NCBI GenBank assembly: GCA_015654695.1
Contig: JAATGJ010000135.1
Coordinates: 1-64,000 of the forward strand
DNA length: 64,000 nucleotides
From: Chitinophagales bacterium
GTDB lineage: Bacteria; Bacteroidota; Bacteroidia; Chitinophagales; Chitinophagaceae
Direction: 5' to 3'
Positions 54,142 through 64,000 of the stretch are shown piece after piece. The first letter of the stretch is position 1. Each line of letters starts with the position of its first letter. The position numbers were made by a program, and so were the translations under genes. The notes under the pieces were generated by a model, which saw nothing but the letters and a program-made list of their open reading frames with translations, had not been told where the DNA came from and searched no databases.

Positions 54142-56997
54142 TTACTTCAACTCTGTTTTCAAAAACGCGGCAGTAAAACTTTCTTTATTGCCGATCAATT
54201 CTTCCGGCGTGCCTTCAAACAATATCCTTCCTCCTCCATCGCCGCCTTCCGGACCGAGATCTATGATATGATCAGCTACTTTTATCACATCCATATTATG
54301 CTCGATCACTAATACGGTATTACCCCTGTCCACGAGTTTATTCAATACATCCAGCAGGTGTTTTATGTCTTCAAAATGAAGCCCTGTCGTTGGTTCATCC
54401 AGAATATAAAAAGTTTTGCCTGTATCTCTTTTACCTAGTTCAGTAGAAAGCTTCACCCGTTGCGCTTCTCCCCCACTCAGCGTTACCGCTGACTGACCTA
54501 AAGTGATATAACCCAATCCAACATCTTCCAGCACTTTTATCTTTCGGTATAAATAAGGAACCGGTTGAAAAAATTCAACCGCTTCTTCCACCGTCATCTC
54601 CAGTACATCTGCAATAGATTTCCCTTTATACCGTATCTCCAGTGTTTCCCTGTTGTATCTTTTTCCATTGCATTTTTCACAATGAACATATACGTCCGGT
54701 AAAAAATTCATTTCGATAACTCTCATACCGCCACCTTCACATACTTCACAACGGCCGCTTTTTACATTAAAAGAAAAACGACCCGCTGTATAACCCCTGA
54801 TCTTCGCTTCTGGAATAGAGGCAAACAATGTTCTTATCTCGGTAAAAAATCCGCAGTAAGTAGCCGGGTTGCTTCTTGGTGTACGTCCAATGGGTGACTG
54901 GTCTATTTCTATTACTTTATCTATATGCTCCAACCCTTTTATTGATTTATACTCAAGCGGTATTCCTTTTGAACCAAAAGCATGATGTGAAAGAATAGGA
55001 TATAACGTTTCATTGATCAGCGTTGACTTACCACTTCCGCTTACACCGGATATAACAATAAATTTTCCCAGGGGAAATTTTACATCCACGTTTTGCAGGT
55101 TATTGCCTTTAGAACCTTTTAACTCAATAAATTTTCCGTTTCCTTTTCTTCTTTCTTTGGGTATTTCTATTTTATGAAGACCATTAAGATAACCGGAAGT
55201 CAGTGTATCCAGTTTTAATAATTGCTGCGGGTTGCCCTGGGCTACTATCCTTCCTCCATGATAACCGGCTTTAGGCCCAATGTCAATCAAATGATCCGCA
55301 GCCATCATGATATCTTTATCATGCTCTACTACCAAAACACTGTTGCCAATATCACGAAGATTTTTCAACGCATCAATCAGGCGGTGATTATCCCGCTGAT
55401 GCAAACCAATGGATGGCTCATCCAGCACGTATGTAATCCCCTGTAGCTGCGAACCGATTTGCGTAGCCAACCGTATGCGCTGCGATTCCCCGCCGCTTAA
55501 TGTTTTGGAAGGGCGGTTCAGGGATAAATAGGTCAATCCTACATTCAGGAGAAACTGGAGCCGCTCCTTTATTTCTTTCAGTACATCTTTGGCAATAGCG
55601 TTTTGTTTATTGCTTATTCTTAACTCGATCCCATCCAGCCATGCTGCGAGGTTATCAAGGTTCATATTGCTCAGATCCGCGATATTTCTGCCCGCAAACC
55701 TGAACCAAAGGCTTTCTTTTTTTAACCGGGCGCCTCCGCAACTTTCACATGGCTTTAATCGCATGTATCCTTCCGCCCATTCTCTCAGCCCTTCGCTATG
55801 CCCGTTATTGAACCAACGTTTCAGCATGTTTACTATTCCTTCATAAGGCGCCTGCGGATCAAACTGTGCATTTTCAAAATCTGTTTCCGCTTCAATACCT
55901 TCTTCATTGCCATATAATAAAATGTTCAAGGCCTTTTGAGGTATTTCTTTTACAGGCTTTGTAAGCGATATCTTATTCTTTCTTGCAATTTCCTGCGCCT
56001 GTTTGAATACATAGGCTTCTCTCTCTTCTCCAAGCGGGGCAATGCCACCTTCATTAATGCTTAATGACGGATCAGGTACCACTGCTTCCATATTAATATG
56101 AAAAGTAGTACCAAGTCCTTTGCAAACAGGACAAGCGCCATAAGGTGAGTTAAAGGAAAACGCGTTGGGTGATGGCTCTTCATAACTGATACCTGTGTCT
56201 TCGCACATCAGCAACTTTGAATACTGAACTACGTTCTTTTCTTCGTTGATCTGAAGAAACATCAGATCTTTTCCCAATTTCAACGTCTGCTGTACACTCT
56301 GGCTGAGTCTTGATCTCAGGTCATCTGTTACCTGTAAACGGTCAACTACCAGTTCTATGTCATGGATCTTATAACGGTCCACCTGCATTTTGGGTACCAG
56401 GTCTTTTACTTCACCATCTACTCTTACTTTCAAAAATCCTTTTTTCCTCACATCCTCAAACAGTTCACGGTAATGTCCCTTACGACCACGAACAAGTGGC
56501 GCCAGCAGGCTGATCTTTTTATGCTGGTACCTGGTAAAAATATTTTCGACTATCTCCTCCTCACTCCATTTCACCATTTTTTTTCCTGTATTATAGGAAT
56601 AAGCCTCCCCTGTTCTGGCAAATAATAACCGGAGAAAATCATAAACTTCCGTAATGGTGCCAACAGTAGAACGGGGATTTTTATTGGTGGTCTTTTGTTC
56701 AATAGAAATAACCGGTGAAAGTCCTGTGATCTTGTCCACATCCGGTCGCTCCATATCACCGATGAACTGGCGGGCATAAGCCCCGAATGTCTCCATATAG
56801 CGGCGCTGGCCTTCGGAATAAATGGTATCAAAGGCCAGGGACGACTTGCCGCTGCCGCTGATACCCGTAATAACTACCAGTTTATTTTTAGGAATGGAAA
56901 TATCAAGATTTTTGAGATTGTGTACCCTGGCGCCATACACTTCTATCATTTCACCCCCTGTTTGCCCGGCATCAAAGCCATTTTCTTTAGTACTCAT
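54142..56997 (-). CDS. uvrA: Excinuclease ABC subunit A
   Basis: A 951-residue protein, standard length. It has two ABC ATPase units. N-terminal Walker A ITGISGSGKSSLAFDT, zinc site CPVCKGLG / CESCGGARL, and signature LSGGESQRIRLATQIGSQLQ with YVLDEPSIGL. C-terminal Walker A ISGVSGSGKSTLIN, zinc site CEVCEGGG / CEKCNGKRY, and signature LSGGEAQRVKLSTELGK with FYILDEPTTGLH. It recognises DNA damage with UvrB in nucleotide excision repair. The gene is alone on its strand here; uvrB is not in the window. Confidence 0.96.
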   Translation of the reverse strand: MSTKENGFDAGQTGGEMIEVYGARVHNLKNLDISIPKNKLVVITGISGSGKSSLAFDTIYSEGQRRYMETFGAYARQFIGDMERPDVDKITGLSPVISIEQKTTNKNPRSTVGTITEVYDFLRLLFARTGEAYSYNTGKKMVKWSEEEIVENIFTRYQHKKISLLAPLVRGRKGHYRELFEDVRKKGFLKVRVDGEVKDLVPKMQVDRYKIHDIELVVDRLQVTDDLRSRLSQSVQQTLKLGKDLMFLQINEEKNVVQYSKLLMCEDTGISYEEPSPNAFSFNSPYGACPVCKGLGTTFHINMEAVVPDPSLSINEGGIAPLGEEREAYVFKQAQEIARKNKISLTKPVKEIPQKALNILLYGNEEGIEAETDFENAQFDPQAPYEGIVNMLKRWFNNGHSEGLREWAEGYMRLKPCESCGGARLKKESLWFRFAGRNIADLSNMNLDNLAAWLDGIELRISNKQNAIAKDVLKEIKERLQFLLNVGLTYLSLNRPSKTLSGGESQRIRLATQIGSQLQGITYVLDEPSIGLHQRDNHRLIDALKNLRDIGNSVLVVEHDKDIMMAADHLIDIGPKAGYHGGRIVAQGNPQQLLKLDTLTSGYLNGLHKIEIPKERRKGNGKFIELKGSKGNNLQNVDVKFPLGKFIVISGVSGSGKSTLINETLYPILSHHAFGSKGIPLEYKSIKGLEHIDKVIEIDQSPIGRTPRSNPATYCGFFTEIRTLFASIPEAKIRGYTAGRFSFNVKSGRCEVCEGGGMRVIEMNFLPDVYVHCEKCNGKRYNRETLEIRYKGKSIADVLEMTVEEAVEFFQPVPYLYRKIKVLEDVGLGYITLGQSAVTLSGGEAQRVKLSTELGKRDTGKTFYILDEPTTGLHFEDIKHLLDVLNKLVDRGNTVLVIEHNMDVIKVADHIIDLGPEGGDGGGRILFEGTPEELIGNKESFTAAFLKTELK

Positions 56998-57163
56998 AAT
57001 TTGTATAGTCAGCGAAGATAAAACATGCCCGGAAGTAAAAAGTTATCATTAAATAAGGGCTATTTCCGGAAAAATCCCCGGATTTTTCCACAAAAACGGT
57101 TTCTGGCATAATATTTTGAAGGGTAGTGCGAACGGATTTAAGTAACCTCTTAAAGTAAAACTT

Positions 57164-57781
57164 ATGAAAAAAACCGCAATCATAGCCGGTGCCCTATTTT
57201 TCCTGTTTACAGCAACTGTAAATGCACAATCAGATTCTTTGCCTGTACAGCCTGTAAAAACAACAACGGATCAATGGAATAACCATAATCCTGAAAAATA
57301 TAAGCTGCTTCCAATGCCGGAAGCTATTACACTGGAAAAGAAATTCCCTGTTATAGGCAAGTATAATATTACTGATAAAGCCGGAGTTGTTTCCAATGCA
57401 AGCATCACGCTTGATGAAACAAATAAAGGTATCGTATTGGTAGAAGGTCTTCCCCAGGGAACGATCAAAGCTTACCTGAGAAAAGCACCAGGTACTTATA
57501 AAATACCCGTGCAAAAAACAGCGGATGAAAAAGATGTAGCAGAAGGCGTACTAATCTTTGATAAAGAGAACAACACGCTGGATATATGTATAGGCTGCAC
57601 TTACAACATTGAAGATCCTGCTTCAGCATTTGCTACAACTGAACCAGTTGCTGAAGAACCAATAAAAACAGTAAAAACGAAGAAAGGTATTGCCAAGGCA
57701 AAAGTAATTCCAGTGAAAACTTGGAAATACAGCGGAACAAAAGTTGTAGAAACTACCGCTTCTGTTGCCCCTATGCAGTAA
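57164..57781 (+). CDS. Hypothetical secreted protein
   Basis: A 205-residue protein with a signal peptide (AIIAGALFFLFTATVNAQ). The mature part has a beta-rich middle (about 70-150: KAGVVSNASITLDETNKG, VEGLPQGTIKAYLRKAPGTYKIP) with two Cys in DICIGCTYN, then a Lys/Thr-rich basic tail (about 165-190). I recognise no family. It is divergent from uvrA and is followed by a perfect terminator at 57814-57849. Confidence 0.7.
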   Translation: MKKTAIIAGALFFLFTATVNAQSDSLPVQPVKTTTDQWNNHNPEKYKLLPMPEAITLEKKFPVIGKYNITDKAGVVSNASITLDETNKGIVLVEGLPQGTIKAYLRKAPGTYKIPVQKTADEKDVAEGVLIFDKENNTLDICIGCTYNIEDPASAFATTEPVAEEPIKTVKTKKGIAKAKVIPVKTWKYSGTKVVETTASVAPMQ

Positions 57782-57813
57782 GAAATCTAAATCTTTGAAT
57801 CACCGTGATCAGT

Positions 57814-57849
57814 GTGGAGTCCCGCCGTAAAGCGGGACTCCACTTTTTT
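57814..57849 (+). terminator. Intrinsic terminator
   Basis: GTGGAGTCCCGC (57814-57825) pairs perfectly with GCGGGACTCCAC (57832-57843) and six T follow. It ends the gene at 57164-57781. Confidence 0.9.
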
Positions 57850-57854
57850 ATTTA

Positions 57855-57862
57855 TACATTTG
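57855..57862 (+). promoter_or_regulatory. Candidate promoter -7 element
   Basis: TACATTTG fits TAnnTTTG and lies 17 bp before the ATG at 57880, right after the terminator of the previous gene. Confidence 0.45.
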
Positions 57863-57879
57863 ACCGGAAAACTTCCATC

Positions 57880-58419
57880 ATGTTCCATCTTTTTAAAAAG
57901 AAAGAAGAAAGTGTAAAGGTGATTGACAGGATATGGATGTCACAAACCGCGAAGTGGAACGGTATCCTGGAACTCTGGAAAAAAGACCAGGAAATTGTTA
58001 TCATCACCTGGTTCAATGCCACCCAGCATCATCTTGAAACATTATTCGCTAAAGAAACCATGTCAGCAGTTTCACTGTTCCTGGCAAGAGAAATACATAG
58101 CGCTCAATTATCCGGCAAAAAAATAATTTTCTCGGAGCATCATCCCTTGCGAAAAAAAGAACAGGATTTGTTTAAACGATGGCAATTGAATGAAGTGATC
58201 GTTCATTCAGCACTTGATGAACCTTTGTTTCAACGATTTGGTGGTGACAAGATCATCGGGGTGATGAAACAAATGGGTATGCAGGAAGACAACATGATCG
58301 AACATAAAATGATAAGTAATGCGATTGTGAATGCACAGGAAAAAATTGAAGCCAAAGTCCTGACAGAGCATACAGCGTCCTCCCAGCAGGAATGGATAGA
58401 AAGAAATTTACCAGCCTGA
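57880..58419 (+). CDS. SecA-motor-tail-like small protein
   Basis: A 179-residue cytoplasmic protein. The ATG at 57880 is chosen because a longer frame would begin inside the preceding terminator. Residues about 105-165 read like the end of the SecA second motor half and linker helix: LDEPLFQRFGGDKIIGVMKQMGMQEDNMIEHKMISNAIVNAQEKIEAKV, where SecA has ..D.LMR.FG...I...M...G..E..PIEH.M....I..AQ..VE. Before it, IIFSEHHPLRKKEQDLF suggests a second, helicase-like strand. Walker A and preprotein cross-linking regions are absent. It cannot be a translocase; a regulator or interaction module is conceivable. The family link is my reading of the motif, not a search. Confidence 0.55.
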   Translation: MFHLFKKKEESVKVIDRIWMSQTAKWNGILELWKKDQEIVIITWFNATQHHLETLFAKETMSAVSLFLAREIHSAQLSGKKIIFSEHHPLRKKEQDLFKRWQLNEVIVHSALDEPLFQRFGGDKIIGVMKQMGMQEDNMIEHKMISNAIVNAQEKIEAKVLTEHTASSQQEWIERNLPA

Positions 58420-58483
58420 AACTGTTAACTGGCAATAGTTTCAGCGTATTGAAATAAATCATCAATAAAAATTAAAATAAAAA

Positions 58484-58516
58484 TTTGGCAGTCTGAAAAT
58501 CCTGCCGCTATCTTTG
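58484..58516 (+). promoter_or_regulatory. Promoter of the methionine operon
   Basis: The -33 element TTTG (58484-58487) and the -7 element TATCTTTG (58509-58516) are 21 bp apart, as in Bacteroidota promoters. Transcription would start at about 58523, just upstream of the SAM riboswitch. Confidence 0.7.
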
Positions 58517-58522
58517 CTCCAG

Positions 58523-58567
58523 CCTGCCTGCCGGTAGGCAAGTTCTTTACATCCCGGTAGTTATCGG
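58523..58567. repeat. Two palindromes in the operon's 5' leader
   Basis: CCTGCCTGCCGGTAGGCAAG at 58523-58542 is the third copy in the window of the palindrome at 16573 and 19850. CCCGGTAGTTATCGGG at about 58552-58567 is a second, smaller imperfect palindrome. Both lie between the promoter and the riboswitch. Confidence 0.6.
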
Positions 58568-58570
58568 GAC

Positions 58571-58679
58571 ACTTATCAAGAAAGGCAGAGGGTAATGGCC
58601 CGATGAAGCCTTGACAACCTATCCGCCAACTGGCGGAAAAGGTGCCAATTCCATCCGCCAGTTGGCGGAACAGATAAGT
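58571..58679 (+). promoter_or_regulatory. SAM-I (S-box) riboswitch aptamer
   Basis: The S-box core is clear: P1 ACTTATC (58571-58577) pairs with GATAAGT (58673-58679). AAGA, AGAGGG, TGGCCCGATGAAGCC, ACAACC and AAGGTGCCAATTCC follow in the consensus order. P3 and P4 each end in a TCCGCC/GGCGGA stem loop (58622-58637 and 58654-58669), which are inverted copies of each other. It senses S-adenosylmethionine and controls the metY-metX-hom genes downstream. Confidence 0.95.
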
Positions 58680-58705
58680 CAGATTCAAAGCTTCTAAAAT
58701 ATTCA

Positions 58706-58738
58706 AAGCTCATCTGATTTACCGGATGAGCTTTTTTT
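58706..58738 (+). terminator. Riboswitch-controlled terminator
   Basis: AAGCTCATC (58706-58714) pairs with GATGAGCTT (58725-58733), then five T. An antiterminator is possible: 58676-58684 (AAGTCAGAT) pairs with 58712-58720 (ATCTGATTT, one G-T). It uses bases of both P1 and the terminator stem, so the two states exclude each other. High SAM stabilises P1 and favours termination. Confidence 0.92.
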
Positions 58739-60511
<1,773 letters not shown>

Positions 60512-60512
60512 T

Positions 60513-61571
60513 ATGGTTTCCGTTTTTAATCACAATGAATCATTCACGTTAGAGTCAGGGATAACCCTTCCGGGTTATCACCTGGCTTATACGACGCATG
60601 GAAAATTGAACGCGACAAAAGATAACGTAGTATGGATCTTTCATGCATTGACCGCTAACAGTAATCCGCTGGAATGGTGGCCCGGGCTGGTAGGCGAAGG
60701 GAAATATTTTGATCCCTCGAAGTATTTTATCATTTGCGTAAACAAACCCGGCAGTCCTTACGGAAGCATATCACCGCTTAGCAACGATCCGCAAACCAAC
60801 CAGCCCTATTATCATGACTTTCCTGTATTCACTATACGGGATATGACAAAGGCTTACCAAAAGCTGAAAGATCACCTCGGCATCCGGAAAGTTCTTGTTG
60901 GTTTGGGTGGCAGTACCGGCGGTATGCAATTACTGGAATGGGCCATTGAAGAACCGGAATTGTTTGAGCATATTGTTCCCATTGCTTCCAATGCTGTTTT
61001 ATCTCCCTGGGCTATTGCTTTCAATGCATCGCAGCGACTGGCTATTGAAGCTGATAGCACATGGCTCGAACGCCGGCCAGATGCAGGACAAAAGGGTTTA
61101 GCCGCAGCACGTTCTATTGCTTTGCTTTCTTACCGGCACTATACTGGTTACGATATTACGCAGCCAAGAGATAAAGCGTATATGGCGCTAAGTAAAGACG
61201 TGACGTATGCTGCGGATAACTATCAGCGTTACCAGGGATTGAAACTGGTAAACCGTTTTAATGCAGTTTGCTATTACCGGCTCAGCCAGAGTATGGACAG
61301 TCATGATGTGGGCCGCAACAGGGGCGGTGTTGAAAAGGCATTGAAACTTGTTTCTGCAAAAACACTGGTGATAGGCATCTCATCAGATCTGCTTTACCCG
61401 ATCAGTGAACAGGAATACCTGCAAAAGAATATTGCCGGGGCACAGTTACTAAGTATCGCCAGCGACTTTGGCCATGACGGCTTTTTACTGGAATATGAAA
61501 AAATAGAATCAGCGTTGAAAAAATTTATTGAAGAAAGATCATCTCATCATTTAAAAATAGTGAACGGGTAA
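60513..61571 (+). CDS. metX: Homoserine O-acetyltransferase
   Basis: A 352-residue alpha/beta hydrolase-fold acyltransferase. It has the nucleophile Ser in GLGGSTGGMQLLEWA at about 130, then the PIASNAVLSPWAIAFN core, an Asp in ISSDLLYPI, and the final His in FGHDGFLLE. It makes O-acetylhomoserine, the substrate of MetY encoded just upstream. Starting two bases after the metY stop codon indicates tight co-translation. No MetW partner is present, which suits the acetyl rather than succinyl use. Confidence 0.95.
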   Translation: MVSVFNHNESFTLESGITLPGYHLAYTTHGKLNATKDNVVWIFHALTANSNPLEWWPGLVGEGKYFDPSKYFIICVNKPGSPYGSISPLSNDPQTNQPYYHDFPVFTIRDMTKAYQKLKDHLGIRKVLVGLGGSTGGMQLLEWAIEEPELFEHIVPIASNAVLSPWAIAFNASQRLAIEADSTWLERRPDAGQKGLAAARSIALLSYRHYTGYDITQPRDKAYMALSKDVTYAADNYQRYQGLKLVNRFNAVCYYRLSQSMDSHDVGRNRGGVEKALKLVSAKTLVIGISSDLLYPISEQEYLQKNIAGAQLLSIASDFGHDGFLLEYEKIESALKKFIEERSSHHLKIVNG

Positions 61572-61599
61572 GGTGTGAAGATGTTCTAAAAAATAAACC

Positions 61600-62862
61600 A
61601 TGGATACACATAAACAATTAACGATAGGATTATTTGGCTTTGGCGTTGTAGGCGAAGGGTTATATAAAGTTTTACAGCAAACCCCATCCCTGAAAGCATC
61701 TATCAAAAAAGTATGTATAAAAAACCCGGGGAAAAAACGCAATGCCCCTGAATCATTATTTACAACGAATAAAGATGAATTATTGAACGACCCGGAAATA
61801 AATGTGATCGTGGAAGTCATTGATGATTCAAAAGCGGCTTTTGAGATTGTATCCATTGCTTTGCAAAACAACAAAGATGTTGTGAGCGCCAGTAAAAAAA
61901 TGATCGCTGAAAACCTGAAGGCATTGCTGGAACTGCAACAACAAACTGAAAGATCATTTTTATATGAAGCGGCCGCCTGCGCTTCTATACCGGTAATAAG
62001 AAACCTGGAAGAATATTATGATAACGACCTGCTTCATTCTATCAAGGCTATCGTAAACGGTTCTACCAATTTTATTCTTACCAAAATATTTGAAGAACGG
62101 CTGGATTTTAAACAGGCGCTTATGCTGGCGCAGCAACAGGGCTTTGCAGAAAGCGATCCCCGTCTGGATGTGGAAGGTTATGATGCCGTGAACAAATGGA
62201 CGTTCCTGCTGACACATGCCTATGGCATTGTTGAAACCAGCGATCATATCCTGTTCAATGGTATTCAACATATTCATTCTGCAGATGCAATAGTGGCGAA
62301 GTCAAAGAACCAGCAGATTAAGTTAGTGGCGGAAGCAAAAAAATTAAAGAATGGTAAAGTGGCAGCATTTGTTCTTCCCCAGTTTGTAAAACAGGATGAT
62401 CACCTGGCATTTGTAAAAAACGAATACAATGGCGTAGTAATCGAAAGTGGCTTTTCGGATAAACAATTTTTTTATGGCAAAGGAGCGGGCAGTTTTCCTA
62501 CGGCATCCGCTGTATTAAGTGATATCTCCGCATTGCGGTATCAATATAAGTACGAGTACAAAAAATTGTATCATCATAAACCCCATGAATTAAGCAATGA
62601 TTTCTTTCTCCGTGTATATGTAAGTTTTGATGATCTGAAGTACGTTCCCCGCGAACGGTTTGAGTGGATAGAAGAATGGCATTCGGAAGAAGAAAGAAAA
62701 TACCTGGTGGGAGTTATTTCCTATAAAGAATTAAAAGAAAATGACTGGTGGAAGGAAAATAACACATCTCTTATTCTTACACCAGAGCCTGTGATTGAAG
62801 ATATAGACACACGTAAACTAAAAAAGAAGAGCCTGGAACTGGCAGGAATTGTTTTTAACTAA
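61600..62862 (+). CDS. hom: Homoserine dehydrogenase
   Basis: A 420-residue enzyme that makes homoserine from aspartate semialdehyde with NAD(P)H. The dinucleotide motif IGLFGFGVVGEGLYKVL is at about 8-24, the catalytic region has FLYEAAACASIPVIRNLEEY and IKAIVNGSTNFILTKI, and the lysine/Asp site GFAESDPRLDVEGYDAVNKWTFL follows. There is no full ACT domain, only a short C-terminal extension (DLKYVPRERFEWIEEW). As the last gene of the operon it supplies homoserine for MetX. Confidence 0.93.
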   Translation: MDTHKQLTIGLFGFGVVGEGLYKVLQQTPSLKASIKKVCIKNPGKKRNAPESLFTTNKDELLNDPEINVIVEVIDDSKAAFEIVSIALQNNKDVVSASKKMIAENLKALLELQQQTERSFLYEAAACASIPVIRNLEEYYDNDLLHSIKAIVNGSTNFILTKIFEERLDFKQALMLAQQQGFAESDPRLDVEGYDAVNKWTFLLTHAYGIVETSDHILFNGIQHIHSADAIVAKSKNQQIKLVAEAKKLKNGKVAAFVLPQFVKQDDHLAFVKNEYNGVVIESGFSDKQFFYGKGAGSFPTASAVLSDISALRYQYKYEYKKLYHHKPHELSNDFFLRVYVSFDDLKYVPRERFEWIEEWHSEEERKYLVGVISYKELKENDWWKENNTSLILTPEPVIEDIDTRKLKKKSLELAGIVFN

Positions 62863-62912
62863 CCCTTATTATACATATCAGACTTTACATTTTGCGTTGT
62901 TAAATTGAAGAA

Positions 62913-62940
62913 GGGCTTTCCGGAAGGAAGGCTCTTTTTT
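62913..62940 (+). terminator. Intrinsic terminator of the methionine operon
   Basis: GGGCTTTCC (62913-62921) pairs with GGAAGGCTC (62926-62934) with two G-T pairs, around a GGAA loop, and six T follow. It ends the metY-metX-hom transcript 50 bp after hom. Confidence 0.8.
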
Positions 62941-63081
62941 ATTCATACAACTTTTCTGAATCGAAATATTACCCCTTAATTTCGTGACATCATTGATAAC
63001 TTTGATATAGATAGGCAAAGGCTTCTTTTCTACTATCTTGTTACAACTTATATGTATCAATAAATAATTAAATAATCCTGT

Positions 63082-64000
63082 ATGACTTTATCTGAAAATC
63101 TTGCAAAAATAAATCTTCTTCGAAAAGGATTAGATGAATTGCGTCCATTAAGTAACGAGGCAGAAGATAAACTATGGGAAAAGCTTCGACTAGAGTGGAA
63201 CTATAATTCTAATCATATTGAAGGCAATACCCTTACTTATAGCGAAACAAAATTACTGTTGCTATTTGAAAAAACTACAGGTGATCATGAAAAAAGAGAA
63301 TACGATGAGATGCAGGCTCATGATGTAGCAATACATTTGATCAGGGATTGGGCTTATGATAAAGAACGCGGTTTGACTGAAGCTGATATTAAGAATCTGA
63401 ACAAAATAATATTGGTAAAACCCTACTGGAAAGAAGCACTTACCTATGATGGACAGCAGACAAGAAGGCAGATCAAGGTAGGAGATTATAAAGAGTATCC
63501 TAATTCTGTAAAATTAAAATCAGGTCAGATGTTTCATTACGCATCACCAGAAGAAACGCCACGCCTTATGCAGGAATTAATTGACTGGTACAGGATCAGG
63601 ATAACGGAAATTAAAGACCCTATATATTTGGCTGCAGAGTTGCATTATAAACTTATTCGCATACATCCCTTTGATGATGGCAATGGAAGAATTGCCCGTC
63701 TGCTGGTAAACTATATTCTCATGAAGAATGGCTATACTCCAATTATCATCAAAAGTGCAGATAAGGAAAATTATATTACCGCTCTTCAAAAGGCAGATGC
63801 AGGGGATGAAGCCGCTTTTCCCAATTATATGGCGGAACAATTAATATGGGCTTTGGAACTTGAAGCAAAAGCAGCTAAAGACGAAAACCTAGAAGAACCG
63901 GATGATATTGATAAAGAAATCGCTATTCTCAAAAAGAAAATAAAGCAAGAGAATAAATTAACGGAAAAAGGAACTCCTGAAAATATATGTAATACAATTG
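63082..64000 (+). CDS. Fic-family protein (3'-truncated by the window end)
   Basis: Open from the ATG at 63082 to the end of the window (306 codons seen). The N-terminal part (about 30-60) has the inhibitory-type motif WNYNSNHIEGNTLTYSE ([S/T]xxxE[G/N]), then the Fic domain with the active-site motif HPFDDGNGRIARLL at about 195, which matches HxFx(D/E)GNGRxxR. The catalytic His and Arg are present, so it should be able to move AMP onto a target. The frame looks intact. Unlike the remnant at 5097-5712 it begins without an HTH. The downstream end is outside the window. Confidence 0.92.
   Translation, partial: MTLSENLAKINLLRKGLDELRPLSNEAEDKLWEKLRLEWNYNSNHIEGNTLTYSETKLLLLFEKTTGDHEKREYDEMQAHDVAIHLIRDWAYDKERGLTEADIKNLNKIILVKPYWKEALTYDGQQTRRQIKVGDYKEYPNSVKLKSGQMFHYASPEETPRLMQELIDWYRIRITEIKDPIYLAAELHYKLIRIHPFDDGNGRIARLLVNYILMKNGYTPIIIKSADKENYITALQKADAGDEAAFPNYMAEQLIWALELEAKAAKDENLEEPDDIDKEIAILKKKIKQENKLTEKGTPENICNTI

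Noticed and set aside
57805-57879. Longer start for the SecA-like protein
   Set aside because: It would begin inside the perfect terminator at 57814-57849 and add residues with no similarity to the rest.
63577-63840. 87-codon minus-strand frame at the right end
   Set aside because: It lies inside the Fic domain coding region on the opposite strand; a shadow.

Overview
The window looks like chromosomal DNA from a member of the Bacteroidota, most likely the Chitinophagaceae or a close relative. Reasons: several genes are preceded by the Bacteroidota promoter -7 element TAnnTTTG; there is an OMP_b-brl/TonB-receptor-like barrel with a carboxypeptidase-regulatory N-terminal domain, a DUF4476 protein, a DUF6089-like outer-membrane protein, a T9SS-sorting-domain-like protein and a huge alpha-2-macroglobulin; and the intergenic palindromes (CCTGCCTGCCGG type, TCCCCC..GGGGGA type) are typical of this group. 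No tRNA, rRNA, CRISPR array or intact insertion sequence was found. Family names are assigned by reading the translated sequences, without database searches.

Region 1 (1-11.8 kb) is accessory in character. It has a small XRE regulator divergent from three short genes, the last of which resembles a BECR-fold RNase toxin domain, with a palindrome between them. It also holds a mosaic of dispersed repeats, an epimerase, a TPR lipoprotein/secreted protein, a Fic-HTH gene that has lost its whole Fic domain, a DinB protein, a second XRE regulator, an ORF6N protein (with a decayed 5' copy 4.9 kb upstream), an outer-membrane barrel and a Bro-N protein.

Region 2 (11.8-29.2 kb) is mostly metabolic core: two secreted amidohydrolases (minus strand); deoC followed by an active aldehyde dehydrogenase and an ALDH-like partner lacking the catalytic half; a SPOR protein; an M20 amidohydrolase; the malic enzyme-phosphotransacetylase fusion; an Mla-type lipid transporter (permease and ATPase) interrupted by a four-helix-bundle gene; sucD; and a DUF4476 protein.

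Region 3 (29.6-50.8 kb): a 2053-residue alpha-2-macroglobulin with a thioester motif, a composite 84-bp palindromic element, an FAD oxidoreductase, an MtfA-like peptidase, aspS carrying an apparent one-base deletion, two paralogous membrane proteins, a trypsin-like protease, a lipoprotein esterase, the circularly permuted ATP-grasp / alpha-E / transglutaminase trio, a transposase remnant, rarA, a PhyH dioxygenase and an ElaA acetyltransferase.

Region 4 (50.9-64 kb): envelope proteins, a candidate structured RNA at 52551-52651, a Yip1-like membrane protein, uvrA, a 179-residue protein resembling the end of the SecA motor, and a methionine operon (metY-metX-hom) controlled by a clear SAM-I riboswitch with terminator and antiterminator. 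The window ends inside an intact-looking Fic gene.

The points most worth a second look are the XRE/palindrome/BECR-like cassette at 221-2119, palindromic repeats that have entered coding sequences (ALDH-like, rarA, the BECR-like gene, the deoC 5' end) and both the P3 and P4 arms of the riboswitch, the candidate RNA at 52551-52651, and the SecA-like fragment protein.
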